Source of the DNA: Pelodera strongyloides
Taxonomy: Eukaryota > Nematoda > Chromadorea > Rhabditida > Rhabditidae
NCBI GenBank assembly: GCA_036852015.1
Contig: JAANDG010000114.1
Span: forward strand, 62,001 to 126,000
Direction: 5' to 3'
DNA: 64,000 nucleotides
Program-made: the position numbers and the translations under genes
The notes under the pieces: generated by a model
What the model saw: the letters and a program-made list of their open reading frames with translations, nothing else
Databases searched by the model: none
Told to the model about the DNA's origin: nothing
Shown here: piece by piece, positions 26,726-40,589 of the stretch
Layout of the letters: the number at the start of each line of letters is the position of its first letter
Position numbering within the stretch: the first letter of the stretch is position 1

Positions 26726-28163
26726 TTGCTCGTGGGCAATGAACCAATGTTCAGATATCACAGAACTTTCTCACAATGCGAGCACGTGAAGTGTTCTTCA
26801 GTAAGTGGAATTCTGCCCAATATGTGCATCATATTGATGCATTATTTTAATATGACTCATTATGTGAGTTCACTTGCGCCATTTCGTCTTGCGCTGCTAG
26901 TCTAAAGCGTAGCTTGGCATTCCTTCTTTTCTTAATCAACAAGCGGGTGCATTGAATGAATGGTCACTCCTTCTATCTGTTCTCTGTTTACACTCGATCT
27001 CGCGCACAAAACCAAAGTGTACTTCCTACGTCAGCAATGTTGCCTTTTCCTCCGTTTCGACCGTTGTGTATGTACACCAACAACAATCACAAACACGGTG
27101 TCGTGAAGATGCGCGCCTTGGGAAACTCGACTCTATTTTGCTTCATATTCGTTTATTAACGTCAATCTCTATAGAAGGCAGGTAAAGTCATATTTGTGTG
27201 TTTTATTGGACTTTTCCTAGTGTTCCTTTATTTTCATCAACGCTGTCATCGTTCAAGCTATTTTTCTCAATAGCTTGGCACTTTGAGTTTGACATCAGTG
27301 AATTACTCGTAATATAGAGGCACATTTCCTCTATAAAATCAAATAGAATGGGATCATATGATATATTATTGTTCCTTGTGCTACGAACGCGACACTGGTA
27401 ATATTCCATGTCTACTACTAACATAAACACTTTTAATGAGCTAGCTTATTAAAAAACTTGACTTGTTCTATACTTATACAATATTCTCTACTCGCTTGTT
27501 TATAGCTTTTCTCCCACTTGTACACTAATTCATATGAAATTAATAAGTTTAATCCCTCTTTCCTTCTTTCCTTTTTTTCTTGTCTATCAATTTTGTACTG
27601 ACGGTTTTATCGAGATCAGTGGAGTATTTATGTAATAGTTTGCATGACAATCGCCTTTTTATTACTAGCAGCTTTATTTAGTTTGTTCATCACGTTATAG
27701 TTATAACTCGCTATAAAGAAGCTTATTACCTATTATTTGCAAGACACTATTAAAATTATCAAGCGTGTACAAAGCTACCGTATTCCTGTCATGGGAGGCG
27801 GAGCCAACTGGAAGCCACACCCCCCGTGACTATTTAATATGCACATTGGCATTGCTGTATACGGTGCGCGCATTCACTGCGGTTCCTATTTAATGAATGG
27901 TAGTATGAATAGAGATGGTAATCATTTGTAGAGGCATATAGGCTACTGTTTTTGCGCGTCGTGGTCACATTTATTCTTATTCACAAAACAGCATCAAAGG
28001 GAGGCAAACCCGAATGGGTCTCTATTTTGAACTACAAATTACCTACAGAAGGACTGTATGTCTATACTAAATCCTCGCCACTCATTGCAGCTCTCTAATT
28101 TCCAGATTTGTACATTTTTCGGCGCAACACAGTTCGGTCTTTTGCGCTTGCGTGAAAAACTAA

Positions 28164-28168
<5 letters not shown>

Positions 28169-28240
<72 letters not shown>
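28169..28240. repeat. (AT)36 microsatellite
   Basis: An uninterrupted run of about 36 AT dinucleotides. Its length suggests allelic variability and possible assembly uncertainty. Confidence 0.98.
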
Positions 28241-28243
<3 letters not shown>

Positions 28244-30059
28244 TACGATTTCGATTCGATTCCTACCGCACAGTTTGAAAGAGTTAGAAACTTACCAGCT
28301 CTCATATGTGTGTGTTACAAAATTGCGACGTCATTTTTCATGTAAGAGCCAAATATGCCAATTTAGTTTTCCTTTTTTAACCAGCGCTACAAACAAACCG
28401 CATCTCTTCTTTGAAAATACACATTTGGCACACAAATTGTAGAGACGGAAGGCAATTTGACTAACTTGGTAAAAGCCAAATAAAATTGACAACACGCACC
28501 TATGTACTTGATTAGATACAATTAGCTTTTAGGTCAGTTGGAAAAGCTCTTATTATGACTTCAACAAAAATCCAATTCTGTGGAATTTCCGTAGTTTGTT
28601 TTCCCTTAGTAAACTTTCCTTCAGATTTTCCTTAAATTCAGATGTTTTGCTCATTTTCCATTGAAAGCTGTTCTGCATTGTATTCTTCCATTTCCATTTA
28701 ACTGTTTACATTGTACTCATAGAGTTTCTATGAGACCTGGACATATTTGGAATATTTGGACGTTAAGAATTAGGCAGCTAACATCGCCACACTCCTGCTA
28801 ATGGGTGCAGAGTGAAGCAACAAAGACGATATAACGACATCCAACTAAGCGCATTTATTGTGACGGTCGTTTGTAAGCAAAATAAATGTATTATGTTTGT
28901 CATGCGTAACATCGTGAACACTTTAATTTGCAAAATTCGCAAGTAGATATTTGTTTGCAAAAAAAACAATCGTTTTCCGGTGCAGTTATGTCCCTTATTT
29001 CGGACGACCTACCATTAGTTTCCTGCATTTAACAAGCGACATATGTATATGCCTTCGTAGATTTTTGCTTGCACGGCGTGCAAAATCAAAAGACACTTAC
29101 TCCCATATTCATCGTGCTTAGCATGTATTGGTTACCCACTGATAGCCTCTTTTATCAAACCGTTCAACTTATCCAGTTCATGACCTAGTCCACACCTTCA
29201 AGTTGTTCAGCCTCCCAATTTGCCACTGTTTCGTGATGCCATATAAACTGTATTGCTTGATCCAAGGTTGTACAGATGTACATTCTCGGGTCGCTCTTGC
29301 TCGTAACATGTCCTTTTCTTCGCTTCTATCCTTGGTATTCGTTGAGCTTTTATTTCGAACCCTACCGTTTCAAACTTTCAGCGGGGCTCGAGACCGCCTA
29401 TTCTAATTCGCGCTGTCGACAATACCGTACACTTTCCCGGCGCTGCCGATCGTATGCTCTGCACAGGAGAATGGGATGTTTTTGCTGCCCAGCTACACAC
29501 TACCAACAGCTGAGATGGATTGGAACCCAGTTGTCGCAAATTTACTCCTTAACTTATCCCGTAAGTCGTGCAGAAATTACGTTCTTAGTGTGGACTTGAC
29601 ACAGGGATAATGAACATATTTTTGGTTAAGAAGCATATGGGCTGCAATTATACGTTAATGTTTTACATGCATCAATTTCAACAGGATATGGCAATCGTCT
29701 GTTTCCAAATGCAAGAAGTCTAAAGCGACATCTTAGGAGCTAATTATCATATAGTTTTCGGTTGGGGCGATTATGGCTCAAGATAAATTTGTTGGTTAAC
29801 CTACTACTAGTTGTCTCTAAATGTAGTGATTCTTCAAAAGCGTTTTTTCCGGTATCTAAGAAGTGGAAAATTGTGTCAGCTGTTAAGATTAAGATCCGTC
29901 AGTTAAGATCATTATGTTGTACCTATCGCCTGATTAGTTCAACGTTGATGTATAATACTTGTGTTTGTAGAGTAAATTAATGCAAAACACGTCTGATACG
30001 TTTGCAGCAGCGGAACGTGAGACAAAAAAAAATAAATGTAGGAGACAACCTTTTCGAAC

Positions 30060-30363
30060 TTAAAGGTTCAGGCCCATTTCAGGTAACCATAACCCTTATT
30101 TTTTCATGACTAGTTATGATTCTCCGCCAAATATGGCAGGATTCAATTTTTTCCACATTTTCCGGCGCTACATTCACGCAGTTACCATCAATTTACCAGA
30201 TCAAACCCAACAATCTATCGCAGATGTCACGCCCAATTGCCGGTAACTGCGTGAATGTAGCGCCTGAAAATGTGGAAAAAATTGAATCCTGCCATATATG
30301 ATACGGTGAATCAGATAAAGCCATCAAAACTAGGTGTTACCTGAAATGGACCTGACGCTTTAA
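30060..30363. mobile_element. TTAA-flanked hairpin MITE, 304 bp
   Basis: The left end reads TTAAAGGTTCAGGCCCATTT and the right end AAATGGACCTGACGCTTTAA, an imperfect inverted repeat. Inside it, a second nearly perfect palindrome pairs TATGGCAGGATTCAATTTTT at about 30132 with its complement ending near 30297, so most of the element folds into one hairpin. TTAA occurs at both termini, as expected of elements that duplicate a TTAA target. Confidence 0.85.
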
Positions 30364-30442
30364 AGGGATGTGCTCATTTCAAATCACCCCTTTGTTAAAG
30401 TCAACAAAATAGGTTTTAGCTGTAATGAGCCTGACCCTTTAA
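30360..30442. mobile_element. Short TTAA-bounded repeat between two MITEs
   Basis: It starts TTAAAGGGATGTGCTCATTT and ends AATGAGCCTGACCCTTTAA, so the outer bases are inverted relative to each other. It shares its left TTAA with the preceding element and its right TTAA with the following one. It could be an independent mini-element or a remnant split by later insertion. Confidence 0.55.
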
Positions 30443-30863
30443 AGGGATGGGGTCATTTCAAGTCATCCCTTTGTTTATTTTTGACATGTCCACCATATAA
30501 AGCACAATTAGTACAAAAGTTACCAAATCAAGGATCCCAGTGTCTGTAGTTATCATCCAATTGGATAAGCGTGATCGGAAGCTCCGTTCTTTTCGACTGC
30601 CGGTGCACCATAGTCGGCAGTAAAAAAACTATATTGGCAGAGAGTTTTAGAGGTTGATAGAGCGTTGAGATAACACAGTAACGCCAAAACGAACGAAAGA
30701 ACGGAGATTCCGAACAAGTGTATCGAATATGGACAAATTACAGACACTGGGATCCTTGCGTTGGAAACTTTTTGTACTGATTGTGATTTATGTGGGGGTG
30801 TACAAAACCTATTAAAAACTAATGGTAAGTGCCGGGCGGTTTGAAGTGATCCCATACCCTTTC
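30439..30863. mobile_element. Third hairpin element of the 30-kb cluster, about 425 bp
   Basis: The left end TTAAAGGGATGGGGTCATTT is mirrored by GAAGTGATCCCATACCCTTT at the right end. Inner arms also pair: AAGGATCCCAGTGTCTGTA near 30530 with TACAGACACTGGGATCCTT near 30740. The right end lacks an intact TTAA (reads CCCTTTCC), so that junction has mutated or lies slightly elsewhere. Confidence 0.75.
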
Positions 30864-33800
30864 CTTCAGGCAAATATTTGGTTTAATTATCGGCGATTGT
30901 TGCGTATCGCCGTGAAAAAGTGCTTAAACGAAATAAACCATTGCTTGTGTTAAATATTCGCATAGTAGCCTAATTACGTAGAGCAATTTTTGCCCTAACC
31001 AGCATCATTTTGCAAAGCCTTAAAACTTCGCCTCCGCGACAACGTTTGAGCGCTACTTATGTATCAGTACGAAATAGTTTCGAGAAGTTCAAACAAACTT
31101 TTTAGAACAATGATGGAAATGACAAAACCTTATCATAGGCTTCACAAGTCAAAAATAAATAAATAAGAAAAGCGGGCCAGAAGTTCAGATAGAATAAACG
31201 AAATAGCAAGAAACTATCTAGGAGATGTGTACTCCGAAACCGTATAGAGTGGAATTCCACACATCCATTAACTTGCGCGACTTCTGCTCTTTTGTGTGGA
31301 CGTGTGGAGCGCACATACAAATTAAATACATACAATAAATATAAATACATACAAATTTCTACTGTTCATGTGCATGTTTTATTTCATACTGTTCATGTTT
31401 TGTTCATGCCGCCGGCCGTTGGTACGATTCCGGCGCGAAACTCCTCACCTTACTGGTAAAACTGGCGAGAGATAAATCGGTTTCCCGAGAAAATTGGCAT
31501 CCAGGAATTTTGAAGGCCAGTATGTCCGGCTTCAGAAATGAACCAGTCTCCAGTGTACGTTTCTGCGGATTCGGTTGATACAATCCTATATATGTTTTCT
31601 CTTTAATTCGAGTGAATAATCAGGGTCAAAAATAACCATAAAATCTGCATTGGACGGAACTCGAATGTGATTCATCAATTTTCCAAGTGCTTCCATAGAA
31701 AATAGTTAGCCGGAAAAGCAATTATTAATTTTCCCCATATCCAACTAAGCTCAGTTATTCTTAGCCTTTTTCTGAGGATTAGTTTTTATAGTACAAACAC
31801 CCGTTTTGATTCAAAGTCCAAAAACAGCGCGTCAAAATGGAAAATACTGCGATGATGTTGTACAAAGTTTTGCGCATAGTTGCAGTTCCGTAGTCGATTT
31901 AGTTCCGCAGTATGTATTTCTTGTAGTCAAGCCTTATTCGGAACAATGATGACAATGTTACACGGTCACGCTGAAGCACACCATCATAATGAAAAAAGTT
32001 TTAGAAACTACAAGCTCAACATCCTATTGACTCTTGTTTATAAGGCCCAGTACCTTCTCGACTCGACGAAATTTACCGCATGTATCGTTTAAAACAGAAA
32101 TTGAAGAGTGTCGACGTATTGTTGCTATATATTTCATGATATGAGATCAAGTTTTGTTTTTGAATATAATTTTCATAAACCGTAAATTTCTGAAAAACGT
32201 TGGACACATACATTTGCGAGATACGGGGAATTTCCATAGTTTTCTTTGAACGTATACCTCGTTTCGCCTCCTAGAACCGATAAAGAAAAAAAGAGAGAGA
32301 AAGAAGACAATATACCACTTAATAATAATACCACTTAAGGCGTGATGCTCATTATCTGCTGGTTCCCATTTTTTTTGTATATTTTTTCGTTTACTGTTCT
32401 GATGCACAGGTTTACGTTCGTAGCATTTTATTAGCCCATTTATACTTGTCGCTGAAAATATTTATTATTGGTCAATTACGGTTAACGACATAAATCTACG
32501 CACGGAGAAACCTTGTTTTTTTCCACATGTGAAGTAAACTTTGGAATAAGCGCAACCTCAAGTTTACGTGCGTGCGGTTGTGTCCAGTGAAACAAGTCAA
32601 AGAACATCTTTTGTTTGCTGAGATGAGATAGTTGTAGCAAAAAAAAGCAAAGGACATTTCTCAACTGTACTTCCTCTTTCTACCCGAGAACAGGCCGACT
32701 TAGAAGCTGTGTTGTAACAGGGTTACATCAACATTCTGAAACAAAATAATGCATAAATTACATGCTTACATAGAGAATGGAGAAGTATGGGAGAAGACTG
32801 AGAATGAGAAAAAAGTTGTTCTTAATTTACTTGAACAGAATGTCCGAAATTTCAGAAATAATACTGTGAAAACCGCATTTCTTTACGCTTGGAACTCGCA
32901 TAGATATTTCACGGCAAACAGTTCGGTCAGATACCGTAGCCAGAATCAATTTTTGCTCTTTTAGGGTATTAAAGTATTGGAAACGCTGTGTTATAATGGT
33001 AGGAATGTCCTTCATTCGTTTAACAATTATGATGTAGAGGAAGAGTGATAACGGATGGATATAAACCGTAAAAACGTGTTTTAACCATTCTGACTACGGT
33101 ACCTGGCCGAACTGTTTACCGTGGAATATCTCTGCGAGTTCTAGGCGTAAAGAAATGCGGGTTTCACAATTATATTTTGAGAATTTCGGACATTCTGTTC
33201 AAGTAAATCAAGAAAAACTTTTTTCTCGTGGGCCTCTCCCTTTAAGTTAGAAAACTCACGTTTCATAGCCTGTTATATTGTTTGAGATGAGGGTGAGGAT
33301 GATAGCATTAAAAAAATGTTCATTTTTGTTAGTTATAGTCCCTAACGACCTATTGTAAACCTACAAACACACCGGCAGCCGCTAAGATTTTCGATCACAT
33401 GTCTATGTAGAAGGTGTTTGCTTTTTGTTGTAGCTTTTGCAGGGAACTCAACGCGAGACCACATTCTAAAAATATCCTGCAAAATCTAGCGATCGGACTT
33501 ACAAGACAGATGCAAGGCCTGTAAGAGTTTTGCTCAGTCTCGAGCAATGTCTCAGTTCGTCTGTTGTTTTCACCTCTCTCTCATGTTCCATGTAAACCCT
33601 CTGATTCATACTAAAGAAGCCAACTTATCTTTAGCCTCTTAAATGATCTCGGATTAATTCGACTTCAAATCCCGGTAACAAGACCCATAAAGGAAGGTCT
33701 TTTCATATTTTCGACCACACGTTTCTTTACACGATGACACTAATAGTTCGTGAATTATGTCTTTCCAATTAAATGTGCACATGTTTTTAAGCGTGGAATT

Positions 33801-34954
33801 TTTGAATTGTAAAATGATGGTGTTGAAGTTAGTACGTAAAGGACGATGGGATTTGCATTTTGCTCCGGCGATAGCACATTATTTAATAGTAATAACTACG
33901 GTTTATTGCTTACATCAATATCACATCATCAAAAGGCAATCTTAAAACGGCAATGCGTATAAAACTATCCCATACTGCTAAAATAACTCTCTAAAATAAT
34001 CTACTATTGATATGCCGCGTACATTGATACCCTTTTTTATTTTATTTACGCGGTAGTGACATAAGCATATCATGCCAGAAGAGAGTTCTATGGTCATTGC
34101 GTAGACGGCTCGCTGAAGTAGTGTATAATAGTGCCGCATTTGACTTGAAACGTAATGTTGTTTCAGCCGCTTGTTAAAATTTGCGATTTGAACCGATCCA
34201 TATGTCTTCGTTGAATGTCACATTTGTTCTATGTTTGTTGAACGTATACCAACTCATTTTCTGATATAATAATCTTCACTAAGCGCTCAAATCAGATTAA
34301 TTACATTTATGCTAGGAAAATAAACGTGATCTCTGTAAAAAAAATAGTGTGGAAATTTTCGGAAAGACAATTTCTTTAATCATAAATTATGGCATCTTCT
34401 TTTGACTAAATTTATCCTTTTTTTTGGTTAATCAGTAGGCCAAGCGGCTAAAAAACATGAAATGCGATTATATACTAGTGATGATGATGATTTGCAAAAA
34501 TGTATGGATTCCAACTACCCATATTTCCAAGATTGTGGACCATGCTACTGTTACTAAATGATTCTACTCAAATACTCGAGACTAATGTTACTCAAAGATT
34601 TAGTCGTAATTCTCAATGCTTTTCAATCGATCAACTAATAATTTTGCCAATTTCGGCCTCATAATTTTCCTCTTATATTCATGGTATTCCGATCTCACAC
34701 AATACAAATAAAACAAAGTTTCTTACAAGATCTTATCTCGTTATTGGTTCTTTGAATCAGCCATCATGTAATGCTCAGGTCGCACCTATTGTGCACTGTG
34801 CTTTCTTCTATGGTCTGTGAATCTCGACCTGCTTTAGCAGACAGCGTTTGCAGAATGAGGGATTTTCGCAGCTTCTTTGTGTTTCTTTTTATTTATTTTT
34901 TTGTGTACAAAACGGTACCTCGTCGTGTCGACACGCTACCGAAACAAACGGGGA

Positions 34955-35000
34955 ACAGAGGGAGAGGGAGAGAGAGAGAGGGAGGGAGAGAGACAGACAT
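34955..35000. repeat. GA-rich simple repeat
   Basis: An imperfect (GA)n/(GGGA)n tract about 290 bp upstream of the nuclear receptor start codon. Such tracts can be promoter-associated, but nothing here proves a role. Confidence 0.85.
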
Positions 35001-35290
35001 AGACTGAGAGACTGGGTGTGAGAGATCAGCTCCCTTCTGACCATTAGACGGTACAGTGCTGTTACCATTAGATGATTACCAATATGTATGATGGACTTTA
35101 TTGTCAGGATGATTTGTTTGATTTGTTATTGCCAACTGCTTTTTATCGGCATACGATGCCTAAGGACGTGTGCAGTGTTTCTTAGGGGTTCCCCCTTCCT
35201 CTCGATCTCATCGATATGTGTATTCTTCTTTCTCGCTATCCTATTTCACTACAGTTTCATAGCAAAAGGCCGAAGAGGGTTTTTTTGGCT

Positions 35291-38200
35291 ATGACAATGA
35301 TGGACCCGATCCGTCCACGGAAACAAATGCATGACCATTACGATAATCAGTCGTGGAGCCTTTATGATGATTTCTTCGACCTCGATTTTCCATTCGAAGG
35401 TACAGTAATGCAAGGAAAACCATTGGCTCTTTTAGTGTGCGAATGCTGTTACAGCTGCGTCCAACACTGCTTTGGCAGAATACTTTGGTGAATGCCATAT
35501 ATATATATATTTACAGCATTTTCTCAATATGGTGATCAAAAGAGACAATTTGTGAAGAACAATCTAAAAAGATTTCAGTAAAAGTTAGGGTTGCGGATAA
35601 CTTTGGCGAGTGACTTATTTTGTTCCGTTTTCAGAGGCTGTCCAAAACAACTATCCTATGATCCATGTTGTCAACCTGGCATCTTGTGGAGAACCGAGTG
35701 TGGTCAAATCCGAGCATCTTGATATCAAACCGATCAACAACGAAGACCAACCATCAACGAGCGCGGTACAATCGTTTATGATAATGCATTGGCATCACAG
35801 TTAGAACGAATTGCTCATTTGCAATTAGTGCGAGGGAACCCCCGGTTTTTGCACATCTGGTGTGGAGAAAAAAGGTCTAACTGGTCATCGTCTATAATAG
35901 TATTCATTTTCTTGCATTTCGTCGTTTAGGGTACTTCTGAGCAAGGTGACTCACAGCGTAAGCGTGTCTTCGACAAACCCTGTGCCGTGTGTGGTGGTGC
36001 TGCCAGCGGATATCACTACGAGGTTCATCATTGTAAAATAAAAACATCATGCGCTAACTTCTGCGTAGCGCCATAGCTACGGCTAACTAACATTTCGGTG
36101 GACAACTGCTTCACAGTTTCTCTCCAAATTATCTTTACGCTCTTATTTTAGACCCCTTCGTGCAACTCTTGCAAGACGTTCTTCCGAAGGACTGTTATAT
36201 CGGGAAAATCATACAAATGTATCAAAGGCGATGGTAGATGTCTCGCGGTTGCTAGAGTTGGTATGTGAATTAATTCATTAATTCTTCTACGTATATCCCC
36301 TTACTTCATTGAAGCATTAGTTTGTGTCCACTGAATGGAGTTTACGAAATGATTGAGATGACTTTAAACCCGGAAGAGACGTTGAAAACTCCCTTTACTT
36401 CTAGGAATGAGGTTTATTAGAACTAATTGTTTCCAGAAACCAGTGTGTAATCCATAAAGAAGGCGAGATCAGAGAACTATTTAGGCGCAAAAATCAAATG
36501 TCGACAATGTCGGTTCGAGAAATGTGTACGAGAGGGAATGCGGCCAGAAAGTGCGTTTTTGTATTCCGTATTACTAAATCCGCAATGTAGACGAGTGTAT
36601 AGATGACGGATCTGGATTCTTCTTAATACATATCTTCGATAAAGCTGGGCGTACGAGATCTCTGCGGAATGTTTTAGTTGCAGTTGTGCAATCCGTTCAA
36701 GTTTCAGACTGATGATTGCTGAAGATGTGCACGTCGCAAGAACACGTTTGTTGAATGCGGTTTCTTTTTCAACTTTGAGAACATAAAAAAAAATTTCCAG
36801 CCGTTTCTACGAGTAAAGAGGCCGGATCTGGGTTGTTATCGATGGCTTCGATTAAGCAGGAGATACCGGATTCGCCAGTGGACAGTCGGCCTGTGTCAGG
36901 TAGCAAACTATGAGTGTTGTTCTTGCAATTGTGCGATTATGTTGTAAGTGCCGCCTCATGAATAATACAGAGTTATTGGCGATATCATGTTCTGTTGTAA
37001 GAAGGACAACAACTTGTAAGACGGACAACAGCGTTCACAAAATAAGTAGTTCATCGGGCCATAAACAATTCAAATAATCAGTTCACCTATAGGATGTTCC
37101 TCATCTGGTTTCGAGATGCAGTTACCCATTGGTGAGGGTTGGATGGGCATGGCTAGAAGCGTTGCTGCTCTATCAGAGGTATGCATGCTACCTTGCTTCA
37201 CCATCAAATCCTTCAGGCACATTTCAATATAGCTTTACTTTTATTTCGCCACCTTATTTTCCCTCACGAACATAGTCGAACACTAAATATCCAAATTTAC
37301 GACCTTACCACGCCGGATCAATAAATGTTTTGATATTGCAAACTGCTATACCGTTTTTTCACCAAAAAAATCCTTAAAAACAAGAATTAATTTTTGATGA
37401 AATTAGATGTTTCAGATAGATGAAAAAATCAAAGCTCTGAGATGCAGTGATTTTGACCCGTTCGCCTACGATATTGGTGTGCTTTATCTGCTTGAGCACC
37501 ACTCAATCTTAGAACAAGTCCATCTATTTAATGTGAGTACTTCTTCTTTTAACATTATCTCTGCAATGAAGAATAATTTTTATAAGAAGCATAAGGTAGT
37601 CATCTAAAGTGCCCCAGATTGTCCTTACGTTAGAAAACACAAATAGATATAAATAAATAAATTAACACTATCCAGCTCGTGCACCTTTATTCGAGGGTTG
37701 TACAAAACAAAAAATTATCTATGACCTCTTGATCTCTTACTGCTTTTAGAAGGTCAAAGAATGGAGGACCCAACCTCGGATATCACAAAGTCGGAAAACA
37801 CTCTATCCTACCGAGTTTTGCCGTGACATTGCGGAATGGCTGACAATCGATCTGATCGGTGCAATCGAATACATGAAGCGATTTGCTTTGTTCAGGACCA
37901 TGACTACTATAAAGCAGGTAGCGATATGTTTTCACGTAAGCTAATGTATATCATATGTCAGGGTATAAGATGCTGTTTGTACACTCATTCTCCTAAAAAA
38001 AACGATTTATCGTAAAATGGAAGCAACCGATACTGAATGTTATAATTAGTCAATGTAAGTACTAATGCATTTCCAGTAGTCGATAAACCAGAAATTTTCT
38101 TTCTTTTGTTGCGACGGCCTCTATCTGTTATGAGGATAACGGTATAGTTGGCATACATTCAGTGCGAAGTGATCAGACGAAGCGCCCTTCCTCTGGCCAT

Positions 38201-39430
38201 TGCTCATCAATGTTTTGACTCTATTGTACGAGGTCATCAGATGATTGTGATGCCCGATGGAAGCACTCCAATGTCAGTTGTGCCAGGAGTCAGTTATGAG
38301 TAAGTTTGTTCTCCTACGAATAGCTCATACATGGGTGGCTTTTAAAACAGCCGATAGTCATGGTAGCTTATAGGTAGAACTTATGCTTTTCAGCATACAT
38401 GTCCGTTAGTCTATCAAATCAAAGCGGCTAGCTACGTAGAGTGGAGGACGGGGGTATCTTGTCAATATTTCCAATGGTTCATTCTGGAAAATATTTTAGA
38501 CGGCACTCAAACAATGTCACATTTGTAGACGCGCTTCAACGGCACGCCAACACACTGGACAAAGAACAGTGAGTTAGAGAGAAAATAGATAGCATAGTAA
38601 AAATGAAACAGGCGAACATCAGCAGTACACATACATACTTTCAACAGCATCGTTTCCAAACACGTACTATTTTCGTTTTTAGAAAGACGACCTTCCAACG
38701 GCAAATCGAAATTTTCGTCTCTGTGCTCGATCCTTTTATGCGCGACAAAGTTGACCACACCGAATATCTCCTCATAAAAGCGATTCTCTTCCACGAGTGC
38801 AGTAAGTATTTGATGAAAATGAATGGCTTCTAATCATATAAATGTTCTTACGTTGAATTCTTTTCCTCATGTGAGTGAAATACTAATTCAAAACTGTGAA
38901 ATACTTGAGAAGACTCATGGAACAGCCGGAGTTTTTTTTTATCTGTTCGCAAAAAGTAATATTTGGTTTTGCAGTGTTGCAAGTAGAATCAACTAGCGAT
39001 TACATGGAGGATCGAAGCAAGTACACAAAGTATCTATTCGAGTACTTGCGATCAAAGGTACCGGTTATACTATTAAACTTGCACGTTCCAAGATTTGCAG
39101 AATTTTAGAAGAGCGAGGTCACAAAATATTCTATTTGAGTTGGGTGTGAAGAAATGTACATTTAAGCTCAGAATCAACTTCCGCAGTTTATAAGTCCAGT
39201 TTATAGACCGTACAAAATCGTTCAATTGCTTGAAAAACATCACATTTCAGTGCCTCAAGACAGCACCTGCTCGCTTTTTATCGATCTTATCACTCACACA
39301 ATTATTGATTATTGTGGCGAGTAAGCACAAGAACCAAATCTTGGCAGCGGAGACGGTACATAATAGGGAACAGGACCGCATGATCAAGGAGGTCGTGTTA
39401 GGAGAGATGCCGGGACCGCTTACGTCGTAG
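35291..39430 (+). CDS. Nuclear hormone receptor (14 exons, 521 aa, complete)
   Basis: A ligand-regulated transcription factor of the nuclear receptor superfamily. Exons: 35291-35399, 35635-35765, 35930-36022, 36152-36260, 36485-36550, 36801-36899, 37093-37178, 37416-37532, 37750-37917, 38163-38299, 38500-38568, 38683-38801, 38975-39057, 39251-39430; every junction is GT-AG and phase-consistent. The DNA-binding domain (about residues 98-169) has both zinc modules: CAVCGGAASGYHYE, then CNSCKTFFRRT with the P-box, then CIKGDGRC and CRQCRFEKCVREGM. A Ser-rich hinge follows (about 170-202). The ligand-binding domain runs from about 205 to the end, with KEWRTQPRISQSRKTLYP, YMKRFALFRTM, and an AF-2-like final helix (MIKEVVLGEM). 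It resembles the expanded nematode-specific NHR class rather than a named conserved receptor; I cannot assign a symbol. The start is the first ATG of exon 1; a second ATG is two codons downstream. Confidence 0.95.
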
Positions 39431-39643
39431 GGACATGTAATGATGAATAGTTTAAAGTGGTATGACAGGGGGTTTCTGTAACGTAGAACCACTGCATCCC
39501 ATGGTTTTGTAGTTGGGAATGTATTGTTTTGTATATAATGTATGGGAATGTATTGTTCCAACATGTGCTCCGCAAACCTCCTGCCATTTATTTTTAATGG
39601 TATCTACCGGAGGAATCACTCAGTCGTGTTTAGCTGAAGAAGG

Positions 39644-39649
39644 AATAAA
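39644..39649 (+). terminator. Likely poly(A) signal of the nuclear receptor gene
   Basis: AATAAA lies 214 bases after the TAG stop and is the first good match in the 3' flank. Confidence 0.6.
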
Positions 39650-40589
39650 TGCCTACAATGTAATAATGACTTACTTCATACATCCGATGACAATGCATTC
39701 TGTGAAAAATCACATATCACGTGTCGCAGTCTTTCTCATTTTTTTTTGTTAGTATTCTATTGCACCGCAAAGTTGTATTTTTGTTTTCTATTTCGTTTTT
39801 GCGAGAATTGTGTGCTAAGGTACAGGTTCCGTATCGGAAAGTTTCACGCGCTTTATTCTCAAAGCTTTTTCCTTTATTTATTTCGAACTTGCTTGAACAG
39901 ATGATCATAATATGACGTAGTATGTCTACATTTGAAAACCCTTGTGGGTGTTTAAGTTGTCGAGTTCGTATTGACACGAGTATGATTTGTATAAATGTTA
40001 AATAGAACGTAAAAGAATTTTAATTACATTAGTCTCAATTCTCAGGTTACTTCCGATCCATTTTCAGTTATAGTAAATTATCCTAGCGCATTTCAACTGT
40101 TTAATTGTGATTTCTCTACATCTCATTGTCACCACCTGCCTCGATTTCAAGACTATGACAAATTTTATGTTTTTATTGTATTTTGTCCCCGAGAAAAAAC
40201 ATGCTACACTGAATTATCAGTGTTTTGTTTAATCTTATTCCATTCCTTTTAGGAATACACTTTTTTCCTTTTATATACATATATGGCAATGTTAATTATT
40301 CGTTTTATGAAATGTGATAAACATTTATATAGAAAGATTACGCAATCTAACAGAGTAATCACAGTATAATCGTCGTTTTCTGTCAGATGCATCAAAGCCG
40401 CACGCTGCACATAACAAATGTTTCGTGACTCATGCGCAGCTTCCAAATAATGAATGCAATTATGAACACAGCAATTAAGGTGAAATTTTGCCAATGCTGC
40501 CTTGAACAAGCATGTTGAATTCGTTAACAAGACAAGAAGCCAGCAAAAAAAAAAGAAAGAATGGCTTTGAAAGTTTTGCTCTCTATTCA

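Larger units (their letters stand above)
8242..35290. other. 27-kb stretch without a convincing gene
   Basis: I read both strands and found no set of exons that join into a credible protein. Contents that can be named are listed separately: palindromic elements at 13.5, 18.1 and 30.1-30.9 kb, duplications at 15-17 and 26.5 kb, and microsatellites at 10.9, 28.2 and 35.0 kb. Short orphan open frames exist (for example minus 24805-25107, 25962-26195, 27203-27328 and plus 9184-9270). Frames of this length are expected by chance in DNA this AT-rich, although some have soluble-protein-like composition. Confidence 0.6.

Noticed and set aside
28058..28345. 95-codon frame with alternating Tyr-Ile
   Set aside because: Product of the (AT)n microsatellite.
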